From: a virus
Strand: one strand, 5' to 3'
DNA length: 26,063 bases
IMG/VR virus record: IMGVR_UViG_3300021425_000165
Coordinates: 1 to 26,063 of that record
In this document: positions 6,706-12,904 of the stretch, piece after piece
Layout of the letters: each line of letters begins with the position of its first letter
Numbering within the stretch: position 1 is the first letter of the stretch
Notes under the pieces: model-generated
Told to the model about the DNA's origin: nothing
Database searches by the model: none
The model's input: only the letters and a program-made list of their open reading frames with translations
Program-made: the position numbers and the translations under genes

Positions 6706-7370
6706 CAATTAATAAATCCCTCTTCACGCAGCCATTTTTCAGTCAGTGGTGTGGGTTCATAAATCTCCCACATCTTACCAGTGGTGCAAGCATCAAGTGC
6801 TTTGGCAGTCATACCTTGAGTCATACCTGCCCACTTTGCTTCTGCTTCAAAAGGAACAGCAGACTTTGGATAGGTTTTCTCTACAATATCACGCCATACT
6901 TGTGGAACCTTTTCCTCTGGATAGATGAGAGCAATCAAACTATTCTTGATAGTTCCTGCCATACAATCTTGTGCAGAGTGCCATCCTTCATGACGCATGA
7001 CAGTCATAAGAACATGAGGGCGATGCACAAAGGCATCATTCAGATAAAAGTTATTTGATACTGTGTGATAAACACCACGATGACCAGGGGGGAAATACTT
7101 CTCATTCCCTAGAAAAACCATAACTCCGATCTTATCAAGGGATACCAGCATCGAGTCAAACTCGTCAGCAACAAGATCAAAATTAGAATTAGGAAACTCT
7201 TTACGAATATCGTTGATACTCTTGATTCGTCGGACATCTTTGGTGCATTCTCGTGTAATCATGCAACCCATAGCATCCATACTATAGAATCCTTTTTTAA
7301 GTTTTGGTTCGGCAAAAGCAGGTGCCACAAAAGACATTGCTGCTAGCATAGACAAAGCAAATTTTTTCAT
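6705..7370 (-). CDS. secreted HExxH zinc-metallopeptidase-like protein
   Basis: The 221-aa product starts with a Sec signal peptide (residues 1-20, ending PAFA). The mature part holds HEGWH (His127, Glu128, His131), the zinc-binding and catalytic motif of gluzincin-type peptidases. Downstream is a PFEAEAKWAG segment whose Glu175 or Glu177 could be the third zinc ligand. Four mature cysteines fit an exported, disulfide-bonded protein. This suggests a periplasmic or envelope peptidase acting in lysis, superinfection control or surface remodelling; the substrate is unknown. The start overlaps the upstream stop (ATGA) and the stop is coupled to the next gene. The short motif could occur without activity. 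Confidence 0.7.
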   Translation of the reverse strand: MKKFALSMLAAMSFVAPAFAEPKLKKGFYSMDAMGCMITRECTKDVRRIKSINDIRKEFPNSNFDLVADEFDSMLVSLDKIGVMVFLGNEKYFPPGHRGVYHTVSNNFYLNDAFVHRPHVLMTVMRHEGWHSAQDCMAGTIKNSLIALIYPEEKVPQVWRDIVEKTYPKSAVPFEAEAKWAGMTQGMTAKALDACTTGKMWEIYEPTPLTEKWLREEGFIN

Positions 7371-7603
7371 AGTCCAGGAATAGAGGGAATAGCACCACCA
7401 GTTGCTGATGGCATTTTTGGCATAGCACCCTGAATCATACCAGGAAGTGCTCCAGCAACTGCATCTGTTGCTGCTTTGACAGCTTGCTCCTTAGCAGATT
7501 CAATCAGTGCATCTTTGTTGAGAAGAACATAAGTACTTCCACCAATCAATGCTAAAGAAGTTAAACCAGAAAGAAGAGCGATTGCGTTAATTACTTTTTG
7601 CAT
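7367..7603 (-). CDS. membrane protein with Ala/Gly/Pro tail, 78 aa
   Basis: One N-terminal helix (about residues 5-28), a short amphipathic Ala/Lys/Glu helix, then a flexible tail of Gly, Pro, Met and Ala. It overlaps the upstream gene by 17 bases and the peptidase start by an ATGA. Function unknown. Confidence 0.65.
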   Translation of the reverse strand: MQKVINAIALLSGLTSLALIGGSTYVLLNKDALIESAKEQAVKAATDAVAGALPGMIQGAMPKMPSATGGAIPSIPGL

Positions 7604-7805
7604 AGTATGCCTCGTAATATTTTACAATGCCGAATGTAGTAGCATTGCCTTGAGAAACCCAGTCATGAGCACACTCATAAATGGATTGACTGGAATATTT
7701 AGGAGTACCACCTTCTAAACGATGTCCAAATTTAGCAAGAAGAATTTTAAGTGCTTCTGTTCGCACTTTCATTCTATCATCACTGTACCTCCAGTCTTCG
7801 TTCAT
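7587..7805 (-). CDS. hypothetical soluble protein, 72 aa
   Basis: Starts MNEDWRYSDDRMKV; helical, aromatic-rich, one cysteine. The ATG sits in an ATGA junction with the upstream stop. No domain recognised. Confidence 0.65.
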   Translation of the reverse strand: MNEDWRYSDDRMKVRTEALKILLAKFGHRLEGGTPKYSSQSIYECAHDWVSQGNATTFGIVKYYEAYYAKSN

Positions 7806-8185
7806 TTAAACTGCCCCAATCCTGTTCCAGAGTTCCAACCATTATTTTCATGGAAGTTTTCAGAACCACCAGGAAGTTCTTCCTTCCATGTTCCCCAATA
7901 TTTAGAAGCACGTTCATACATCAGTTGATGAATGTTTTCAGGTTCTTTTAATTTGGGTTCTGCAAGTTTACGATGAAGTTCATTCTTAACATACTCCATT
8001 GCCTTTTCAGTCTTTGGAGCAGAACCAAACCAAGGATCATCAGGAGACACTACTGGAGCAGGAACACCAAGGTAAGTAGATTGAACTTGAGGAGTGATAT
8101 TTACTTTTTGAAGAGTAGTTTCTTCCTCAAATTCACTTCTAGGAATAAAAACTTTTTTGATTTTGTTAATAAATTTTTTAATCAT
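7802..8185 (-). CDS. hypothetical protein with basic N-terminal helix, 127 aa
   Basis: A strongly basic amphipathic N-terminus (MIKKFINKIKKVFIPR) could bind membrane or nucleic acid. It is followed by a Pro/Val-rich stretch and a charged helical C-terminal half ending in GTGLGQFK. Coupled to the lysozyme-like gene by an ATGA junction, which hints at a shared role at the envelope. Function unknown. Confidence 0.65.
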   Translation of the reverse strand: MIKKFINKIKKVFIPRSEFEEETTLQKVNITPQVQSTYLGVPAPVVSPDDPWFGSAPKTEKAMEYVKNELHRKLAEPKLKEPENIHQLMYERASKYWGTWKEELPGGSENFHENNGWNSGTGLGQFK

Positions 8186-8796
8186 GACCAGATTATTTTT
8201 TTAGCGTAATTATGTGCGTATTGCTCACGATAACCTTTGATTCCCCACCCCAACCAGTAATAAGCACCAACCATATATTGACGAATTGGTTGTCCATGTC
8301 CTTCAAACTCTGGAAGAATTTTTTGGAATTGAGACTCATTAATCATATAACGAGTTTGTCCTTCAAGAGAAGATGGATCACAAGAATACTTTTTACAGAA
8401 CTTACCAAGACCATTATATCTGGCAGTGGTGGTCCATTGAATCAAACCATAACCACCACGGAGACATTTTTCGTAAGGAACAATAGCACCACCTTCACAA
8501 ACATTAGGACGGAATCCAGATTCTGCTTTGATATTACCCATAATTGTAGCAAGGGCATTGCGATCAGAAATCTTAGTCTTGTCCTGAAGTTCTTTAAGAA
8601 CATACTGCTCGTTCTTATTGCATCCAGGACACTTCCATTCTTTTTCTACAACCTCGATAGGAACTGCCTTTCCATGATCAACTTTTACATCAACAGAAAC
8701 AATTTGTGGAGGTGCTGCGATCTCACTGATTGACGGATAAGCACAAGCAGCGACAGGAATGGTTAACAGAAGTGGAGCAAATAATTTATTAAACAT
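8182..8796 (-). CDS. lysozyme-like protein with lipoprotein-type signal
   Basis: The 204-aa product has a signal of about 18 residues ending PVAAC, a fair type-II lipobox with Cys18, then a linker with a CxxC pair (Cys57, Cys60). The C-terminal domain carries a phage-lysozyme-like pattern: MGNIKAESGF with candidate catalytic Glu92, then GGYGLIQWT (about 114-122). These fit the phage tail-lysozyme/transglycosylase-like fold that cuts the glycan of peptidoglycan. As a membrane-anchored or exported protein it would act in the periplasm at lysis, or locally at entry if packaged. The 8797-8914 gap upstream holds a terminator and a weak late-type box. Confidence 0.75.
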   Translation of the reverse strand: MFNKLFAPLLLTIPVAACAYPSISEIAAPPQIVSVDVKVDHGKAVPIEVVEKEWKCPGCNKNEQYVLKELQDKTKISDRNALATIMGNIKAESGFRPNVCEGGAIVPYEKCLRGGYGLIQWTTTARYNGLGKFCKKYSCDPSSLEGQTRYMINESQFQKILPEFEGHGQPIRQYMVGAYYWLGWGIKGYREQYAHNYAKKIIWS

Positions 8797-8852
8797 TAAA
8801 TTTAAACAATTCTACATCCGTTATGGAAATCGCACTCCCTACGGCACTTGCA

Positions 8853-8860
8853 TATTTAGC
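8853..8860 (-). promoter_or_regulatory. possible late-type promoter GCTAAATA
   Basis: Minus-strand GCTAAATA lies just beyond the terminator and about 60 bases before the lysozyme-like ATG. The CTAAATA core is the same as at 194-201. The motif is weak in AT-rich DNA, so the position after a terminator is the main support. Confidence 0.3.
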
Positions 8861-8885
8861 AAAAAGGAGGCAGTTAAGCCTCCTT
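8861..8885 (-). terminator. intrinsic terminator after the redox operon
   Basis: AAGGAGGC and GCCTCCTT form an eight-bp stem with a six-base loop, followed on the minus strand by a run of T. It lies 30 bases after the peroxiredoxin stop and would end the Hli-ferredoxin-peroxiredoxin transcript. Confidence 0.85.
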
Positions 8886-8914
8886 ACAAATCATATCAAG
8901 TTTTAAGTGTAATG

Positions 8915-9457
8915 TCAAGCAGTAACGGGTTCCCGTGTTGCAGTCTTCACATATTCCAGGACTGCTTCAGGAGTGGTTTCTCCATAGGGATCGTCAGCAG
9001 CATTATCACACCTGCCAGGTTCTTCAAACAGTTTCTCAATGATACCGTTATCAACCACAGCAGCATAACGCCAGGAACGCTCACCAAATCCAAGATTGGA
9101 CTTGAGAACTAATTGACCCATAGAACGGGTGAAGTGAGCATTACCATCAGGAATCAAAGTAACCTTTTCAATTCCTTGGTCTTTTGCCCAGGCATTCATC
9201 ACAAAACCATCATTAACAGAGATGCAGTAAATAGCATCGATACCAAGTTGAACAAACTCTTCATATCGCTCTTCAAATCCAGGGAGTTGATAAGCACTGC
9301 AAGTAGGAGTAAATGCACCAGGTAGACTAAAAATAACCACCCGCTTACCAGTGAAGAAATCCAGGGAAGGTTTAGTAACAAACTCTCCATTCTCACGGAA
9401 TACAAACTCTACTTGGGGGACTTGATACTGTTCTTTACGCATTTTTACTTCTATCAT
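8915..9457 (-). CDS. peroxiredoxin, Prx5/AhpC-TSA superfamily
   Basis: Thiol peroxidase that reduces H2O2 and organic peroxides. The 180-aa length and the active site PGAFTPTCS, with the peroxidatic cysteine at about residue 53, are typical of the Prx5 type; a downstream Trp/Arg pair (GERSWRYA) also fits the family. An in-frame ATG five codons later could be the true start. It is the last gene of the operon that begins with hli, so it probably protects the photosynthetic apparatus or phage replication from oxidative stress during infection. The electron donor (glutaredoxin or thioredoxin) cannot be read from sequence. Confidence 0.9.
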   Translation of the reverse strand: MIEVKMRKEQYQVPQVEFVFRENGEFVTKPSLDFFTGKRVVIFSLPGAFTPTCSAYQLPGFEERYEEFVQLGIDAIYCISVNDGFVMNAWAKDQGIEKVTLIPDGNAHFTRSMGQLVLKSNLGFGERSWRYAAVVDNGIIEKLFEEPGRCDNAADDPYGETTPEAVLEYVKTATREPVTA

Positions 9458-9458
9458 A

Positions 9459-9587
9459 TTAGTTAGTTGGATTATATGCGGGGACCATCATACCCCCGCC
9501 AAAGTCATCATCATCGTCAACATCATTATTGCCAAGGGAACTGATGAGAATCCACATCCCCAGCATCATGATTGCCAACAATAACAT
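9459..9587 (-). CDS. small membrane protein with poly-Asp tail, 42 aa
   Basis: The start ATG shares one base with the stop of the second hli (TGATG), which selects this 42-aa form over a longer frame that would overlap hli. One hydrophobic helix (MLLLAIMMLGMWILISSLG) is followed by an acidic run of Asp and a Gly/Pro tail. Its tight coupling to hli suggests a thylakoid or membrane partner, but it is not a recognised photosystem subunit. Confidence 0.65.
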   Translation of the reverse strand: MLLLAIMMLGMWILISSLGNNDVDDDDDFGGGMMVPAYNPTN

Positions 9588-9694
9588 CACCAGATACCAG
9601 GAATAATCTGGCCAGTAGCAGCATAACTGCCCATTGCGGCAACAATACCGATCATTGCTGCCCAACCATTAATACGTTCTGCTTTTTCGTTCAT
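9587..9694 (-). CDS. hli: high-light-inducible protein, short form (35 aa)
   Basis: Single-helix member of the light-harvesting/ELIP family that binds chlorophyll and carotenoid and helps dissipate excess light in the thylakoid. The product has the signature ERINGWAAMIG followed by a small-residue helix and TGQIIPG. The Glu-Arg-x-Asn-Gly block is the conserved chlorophyll-binding core. A strong AAGGAG site precedes the ATG, which overlaps the upstream stop (ATGA). At 35 aa it is shorter than most Hlips and keeps almost only the helix. Confidence 0.9.
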   Translation of the reverse strand: MNEKAERINGWAAMIGIVAAMGSYAATGQIIPGIW

Positions 9695-9966
9695 TGTTTT
9701 TCTCCTTGATAAGGGTGTTTTTGTTTAAGTTCGGGGTTTGGTTGTGAAGGAACAACGGGGTTCCTAGTCACATTTTCAATAACAATAAATGCATCATTCT
9801 GGTAACTAACAGTTCCATATGGTTTTGCCCATTTGGGATTAGCACCTTCAGTTTGGTGAATACCACTATTAGCAACACCACCAATCTTTACACGAAGTTC
9901 ATCATTTGGATCCCATCCTATTTTTTGGAGAGCAACCGCAAGTTGCCCAAGCATATTGGCACTCAT
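9691..9966 (-). CDS. hypothetical protein, 91 aa
   Basis: Soluble protein starting MSANMLGQLAVALQKIGWDP, with a beta-rich middle and a Pro/Gln-rich tail. No cysteine and no membrane segment. It is joined by ATGA overlaps to both the 31-aa membrane peptide and the short hli, so it is part of the redox operon. Family not recognised. Confidence 0.7.
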   Translation of the reverse strand: MSANMLGQLAVALQKIGWDPNDELRVKIGGVANSGIHQTEGANPKWAKPYGTVSYQNDAFIVIENVTRNPVVPSQPNPELKQKHPYQGEKQ

Positions 9967-10058
9967 GGAAAGAAAATCATACTAAGGGTGAATACAACAA
10001 AAATAATAACTGTAAATATCATTAAACCTACACCTGCCCAAATTATCCAGTTTGGCAT
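9963..10058 (-). CDS. single-helix membrane peptide, 31 aa
   Basis: The whole product is essentially one hydrophobic helix (MPNWIIWAGVGLMIFTVI and onward). Size and topology resemble the small subunits of photosystems or cytochrome b6f, and it sits between ferredoxin and hli, but I cannot match it to any known Psb or Pet subunit. The ATGA junction with the next gene supports it. Confidence 0.6.
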   Translation of the reverse strand: MPNWIIWAGVGLMIFTVIIFVVFTLSMIFFP

Positions 10059-10075
10059 AGGTTCATGATTGTGAT

Positions 10076-10369
10076 TCACAGATTCTCTTCTTGCTCAGTC
10101 AGGATCACACAGTCACTGGTGGGATATGCAACACAAGTGAGCACCCAACCATCAGCGAGTTGATCATCATCAAGGAACGATTGCTCCTCGTTATCTACGG
10201 TGCCAGAGATGAGTTTCCCTGCACAAGCACTACAAGCGCCTGCTTTGCACGAAGAAGGGAGGTCAACACCTGCTTCTTCTGCTGCTTCAAGAATGTACTG
10301 GTCATCAGGACACTCAATGGTAGTTTCAGTGCCATCGGGGGATTGAAGAGTGACGTTAAAAGTAGCCAT
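10076..10369 (-). CDS. petF: plant-type [2Fe-2S] ferredoxin
   Basis: Soluble one-electron carrier that takes electrons from photosystem I to NADP reductase, thioredoxin reductase, bilin reductases and others. The 97-aa length is typical. Cys41, Cys46 and Cys49 ([11 protein letters not shown]) and Cys79 form the cluster ligands in the usual CX4CX2C-X29-C spacing. The acidic surface (many Asp and Glu) also fits. Its ATG shares one base with the stop of the upstream 28-aa gene. It is the third gene of the hli operon and also has a likely internal promoter at 10433-10461. Confidence 0.96.
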   Translation of the reverse strand: MATFNVTLQSPDGTETTIECPDDQYILEAAEEAGVDLPSSCKAGACSACAGKLISGTVDNEEQSFLDDDQLADGWVLTCVAYPTSDCVILTEQEENL

Positions 10370-10455
10370 TAGTAAGTTTCACAAAGTTTTTCTACAGATG
10401 CTGCCAGCAATACAAAGAAGGCAACGGATGTCATTGTAAACAAAAGTGAAGTCAT
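10369..10455 (-). CDS. single-helix membrane peptide, 28 aa
   Basis: [20 protein letters not shown] is a membrane helix followed by a short charged tail with one cysteine. The stop overlaps the ferredoxin ATG (TAATG). It lies nine bases after hli. A thylakoid-related role is inferred from neighbours only. Confidence 0.6.
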   Translation of the reverse strand: MTSLLFTMTSVAFFVLLAASVEKLCETY

Positions 10456-10461
10456 TGTCAA
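10433..10461 (-). promoter_or_regulatory. internal sigma-70 promoter before ferredoxin
   Basis: TTGACA (10461-10456), 17 bases, TACAAT (10438-10433). The -35 is consensus and the -10 matches five of six bases. It overlaps the start of the 28-aa gene and could give extra ferredoxin transcript with a leader of about 55 bases. Confidence 0.55.
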
Positions 10462-10464
10462 GTC

Positions 10465-10659
10465 TTAGAAGATACCAAAGTAAAGGTTTCCAGTCAGGGC
10501 ATAGGAAAGGAACCCTGCAACAATACCCATCATTGCCCAACGACCATTGGTACGCTCCTTTACCATATTAGGAGTCAGCATCCCATAGTTTTCATAGTAC
10601 ATTACGGGTTCTTTGGCAAACATATTCTGTTGCCCATATTCATTAGTTGTTACCGTCAT
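10465..10659 (-). CDS. hli: high-light-inducible protein, 64 aa
   Basis: The N-terminal half is hydrophilic; the C-terminal half has the Hlip core ERTNGRWAMMGIVAG followed by a helix ending in ALTGNLYFGIF. It should insert in the thylakoid and bind pigment, protecting photosystem II during infection, as established for host and cyanophage Hlips. It is the first gene after the consensus promoter at 10686-10714. Confidence 0.93.
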   Translation of the reverse strand: MTVTTNEYGQQNMFAKEPVMYYENYGMLTPNMVKERTNGRWAMMGIVAGFLSYALTGNLYFGIF

Positions 10660-10685
10660 AATAGTTTGTTAAGAACTGTTACAGA

Positions 10686-10714
10686 ATTATATAGCAAAAA
10701 TAAAGAGGGGTCAA
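10686..10714 (-). promoter_or_regulatory. sigma-70 promoter of the hli-ferredoxin operon
   Basis: TTGACC (10714-10709), a 17-base spacer and TATAAT (10691-10686) on the minus strand, 27 bases before the hli ATG. Near-consensus. Its -35 lies within the terminator hairpin of pstS. Confidence 0.85.
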
Positions 10715-10722
10715 GCCCCTCT
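10696..10722 (-). terminator. intrinsic terminator of pstS, overlapping a promoter
   Basis: AGAGGGG and CCCCTCT form a seven-bp stem with a five-base loop, followed on the minus strand by TTATTTTT. The loop and one arm contain the -35 of the next promoter. Confidence 0.8.
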
Positions 10723-10757
10723 GTTACGGTTTCCCGACAAATTGTTCAGTATGATAC

Positions 10758-11747
10758 TCAACGCAGAGTGTCTACTGCAGCAAGTGCTTTCTGTCTCAGG
10801 TCCTCTGGAAGAGGAACATAACCAAGACTATCAGACTTGCTTTGTGCTTCTTCACTCAACATATAACGAAGAGTGTCCTTCACTGCTCCATTCTTAGGAG
10901 ACTCAGGATAAGCAAGAATCCAAGTCAGGGAGACGATAGGATAAGCATTTTCACCTGAGGGGTTAGCATCAGCACCACGCAACTTATCGTCAAGGACAAT
11001 CTTAGAAAGACCTGCCGCAGATGTTTCAGCAGAAGCAGTGACATAGTTACCATCCTTGTTTTCTAGGGCAACTTGTTGGAACTTACCACCAGTAACATAA
11101 CCATAGTTCAGGTAACCAATGGCTCCATCCATCTGTTTGATTTGTGCTGCGACACCAGAGTTACCTTTGGCACCAACACCAGTGGGCCAAGATACTGCCT
11201 TGTTACTACCAACCTTTTCTTTCCACTCAGGAGAGAAGGCAGAGAGGGAGTTAGTGAAACCTTTGGTAGTTCCAGAACCATCAGAACGATACACAACTTT
11301 GATACCCTTATCAGTACAACCGAATGTAGACCAGTTGGTGATCTTACCCAGGAAGACATCGGCAAGTTGTGTCTGGGTCATCTTGGCATCACATCCAGGA
11401 TTATTATATGCGGGCACAATGGCACCACCAGTCATAGGAATGTGAACCAAACCAGATGCGGGGATCTTAGAGTCCTTTACCGCACCATCACTAGCACCGA
11501 AGTCAACAGTCCCAGCAGTAAACTGGCGAACACCAGCACCACTACCAACTGCTTGATACGATACTTTATGTTTTCCTGATGTTGCATAATCTTGGAACCA
11601 GCGTTGATACAGAGGTGCTGGGAAGGTAGCACCTGCTGCGGTTAGGGTTTCGGGAGTAAAAGTAGATGCAGATTCAGGTGCTGAACCACAAGCAACTAAA
11701 GTGCCGCCAGCGGCGACAGCAGCGAGAGTAGCAAGAACTTTTTTCAT
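10758..11747 (-). CDS. pstS: phosphate ABC transporter substrate-binding protein
   Basis: Binds inorganic phosphate in the periplasm and hands it to the host PstCAB transporter. The 329-aa length and the motifs GATFPAPLYQRW and GSGAGVRQFTAG (phosphate-binding loops), plus the later SDGSGT block, are diagnostic. The N-terminus is a lipoprotein signal with Cys20 in LVAC, so it would be membrane-anchored. A strong AGGAG site precedes the ATG. It is cotranscribed with the small barrel gene 21 bases upstream, behind a candidate Pho box. Phage PstS under host PhoB control is established for some cyanophages. Confidence 0.97.
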   Translation of the reverse strand: MKKVLATLAAVAAGGTLVACGSAPESASTFTPETLTAAGATFPAPLYQRWFQDYATSGKHKVSYQAVGSGAGVRQFTAGTVDFGASDGAVKDSKIPASGLVHIPMTGGAIVPAYNNPGCDAKMTQTQLADVFLGKITNWSTFGCTDKGIKVVYRSDGSGTTKGFTNSLSAFSPEWKEKVGSNKAVSWPTGVGAKGNSGVAAQIKQMDGAIGYLNYGYVTGGKFQQVALENKDGNYVTASAETSAAGLSKIVLDDKLRGADANPSGENAYPIVSLTWILAYPESPKNGAVKDTLRYMLSEEAQSKSDSLGYVPLPEDLRQKALAAVDTLR

Positions 11748-11768
11748 TGTTATCTCCTTTCTTCTTTA

Positions 11769-12125
11769 TCAGAAACGATACTTGGTGCTGAGTTCAGCCT
11801 TCCAGTCGGTCTTGGTGCTGTAACTGATTGCTTCAATCTTTGCCTTAGCAGAGAGATTGCTGCTCAGTTTGATAGCACTGCCAAGTTCAGCAGCAGTGAA
11901 ACCCTTAGTAGTGCCACCATCAGGGGTGTTAGCACCGGCACCCAGTTCAACATAAGGTTTCAGAGCACCAACTTTCCAGTCGTAACCAAGACGTGCCTGG
12001 TTGACTGCACCTTTATAGTTGTCGTCGGTGAACTTTGCTTCCGATTTGGTCATAACGTAGGGACCAGCAAGGGCAGGTGCCGTCACCATAGGAATTGCCA
12101 GGGCGGCAAGAGCGATTGCTTTCAT
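11769..12125 (-). CDS. small outer-membrane-barrel-like protein, 118 aa
   Basis: Signal peptide (residues 1-20, ending ALA) and a mature part of alternating polar and hydrophobic strands ending in KYRF. A terminal phenylalanine is the usual signal for barrel insertion in the outer membrane. It aligns with the product at 12331-12696 across signal end (AGPYV), a GALxxYV block, a PDG turn and the terminal aromatic, so the two are paralogues. With only about 98 mature residues it would form a small barrel or oligomer. Cotranscription with pstS suggests a phosphate-stress role, such as aiding phosphate entry; this is inference. Confidence 0.75.
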   Translation of the reverse strand: MKAIALAALAIPMVTAPALAGPYVMTKSEAKFTDDNYKGAVNQARLGYDWKVGALKPYVELGAGANTPDGGTTKGFTAAELGSAIKLSSNLSAKAKIEAISYSTKTDWKAELSTKYRF

Positions 12126-12171
12126 GAGTAATTTCCTTTTCTAGTGTTTGTTGTCTGTTGAAGACTTGTTT

Positions 12172-12215
12172 ATTTTAACAGAGTCTTTAGATTTTGTCGT
12201 TAAAGATTGGTTAAC
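12172..12215 (-). promoter_or_regulatory. candidate Pho box and -10 of the pstS operon
   Basis: On the minus strand GTTAACCA (12215-12208) and TTTAACGA (12204-12197) are 11 bases apart, with a degenerate third copy AATCTAAA (12193-12186). A TAAAAT -10 follows at 12177-12172, eight bases on. Tandem eight-base TTAAC repeats with three-base gaps are the cyanobacterial PhoB site pattern. There is no -35, as expected for an activator-dependent promoter. Confidence 0.55.
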
Positions 12216-12281
12216 CTTATTTTTAGACAAAACCTTCGTATATAGAGCAACTTAACTTTCTTTTAATGTTCATCCATACAC

Positions 12282-12309
12282 AAAAAAAGGATCCCCGTTA
12301 GGAGATCCT
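12282..12309 (-). terminator. intrinsic terminator after the upstream barrel gene
   Basis: AGGATCTCC and GGGGATCCT pair over nine positions (one G-T) around a four-base loop, followed by seven T on the minus strand. It separates the two barrel genes into different transcripts. Confidence 0.9.
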
Positions 12310-12330
12310 GACTTTTATCTGATTAAGTTA

Positions 12331-12696
12331 TCAGAAGCTGTACTTCACACCAACCTTGGTGCCGTAACCGTTATCAGCACCATTAGCGCCAGTAGCGAAT
12401 GCGAATTCACCATAGACACCCAGGTTCTCGGTAGCAGCAACAGAACCGCCGACCTTACCAGAAAATACGGTGTCAGAAGCAGCACCGTCAGGGCTGACCA
12501 GGGAAGGACCACCTTGGACATAGTAACCCAGAGCACCAGTCGAACCTTCGTAACCTACGTGGAAGTCGGTGGTGGTGCCAGAGTAGTCACTACCAGTGAA
12601 ACCAGAGTTGGCTTCAACGTTCACATAAGGACCTGCCATTGCAGCGCCAGCGAAAAGGGGAGCAGCAGCCAGAGCTGCGAATGCGGATTTGATCAT
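12331..12696 (-). CDS. small outer-membrane-barrel-like protein, 121 aa
   Basis: The ATG at 12696 (ribosome site GAGG) begins a clean signal peptide ending GAAMA; an upstream in-frame ATG at 12738 would add 14 polar residues and spoil it. The mature part has amphipathic beta strands rich in Gly, Val, Tyr and Ser, and ends in KYSF, the outer-membrane barrel signature. It is a paralogue of the 118-aa protein beside pstS. It has its own promoters and terminator, implying independent, probably strong expression. It may act as a small porin or surface protein; no named family is claimed. Confidence 0.78.
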   Translation of the reverse strand: MIKSAFAALAAAPLFAGAAMAGPYVNVEANSGFTGSDYSGTTTDFHVGYEGSTGALGYYVQGGPSLVSPDGAASDTVFSGKVGGSVAATENLGVYGEFAFATGANGADNGYGTKVGVKYSF

Positions 12697-12776
12697 TTTA
12701 GATACCTCGTAATTTTTACTTGTGGAATGGTTACCCACAGATGTTGGATCGGATTCGACTTCCCGATCGCATTAAT

Positions 12777-12805
12777 AGAATACCACATTACCGTGGTCAG
12801 GTCAA
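12777..12805 (-). promoter_or_regulatory. sigma-70 promoter of the 121-aa barrel gene
   Basis: TTGACC (12805-12800), 17 bases, TATTCT (12782-12777). It gives a leader of about 75 bases before the ATG at 12696. Confidence 0.6.
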
Positions 12806-12870
12806 CAAAACGTCTGCGAGTAGTTGAGGCTTTCGTTTGTTGTAAAACGTAACACTGGGTTACGTCCATT

Positions 12871-12878
12871 TATTTATA
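12871..12878 (-). promoter_or_regulatory. late promoter TATAAATA
   Basis: Exact match to the T4 late box on the minus strand, upstream of the 121-aa barrel gene. It overlaps the -10 of the sigma-70 site below, so the gene may be read both early and late. Confidence 0.6.
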
Positions 12879-12904
12879 TTACCTTAATTTTTGGTTAATG
12901 TCAA
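12876..12904 (-). promoter_or_regulatory. second sigma-70-like promoter, -35 on a stop codon
   Basis: TTGACA (12904-12899), 17 bases, TAATAT (12881-12876). The TGA inside the -35 is the stop codon of the GT25 gene. The spacer contains TTAACCA and TTAAGG 11 bases apart, a weak Pho-box-like pair. Confidence 0.5.

Noticed and set aside
7694-7702. CTAAATA-like boxes inside the 7.6-8.0 kb genes
   Set aside because: The short motif is common in AT-rich coding DNA and here is within genes without a matching start nearby.
9588-9665. Longer 68-aa form of the poly-Asp membrane protein
   Set aside because: It would overlap hli by 79 bases with Cys-rich, unlikely sequence; the TGATG junction at 9587 gives the natural start.
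12697-12738. Upstream ATG for the 121-aa barrel protein
   Set aside because: It adds a polar 14-residue leader that disrupts the signal peptide; the ATG at 12696 has a GAGG ribosome site.
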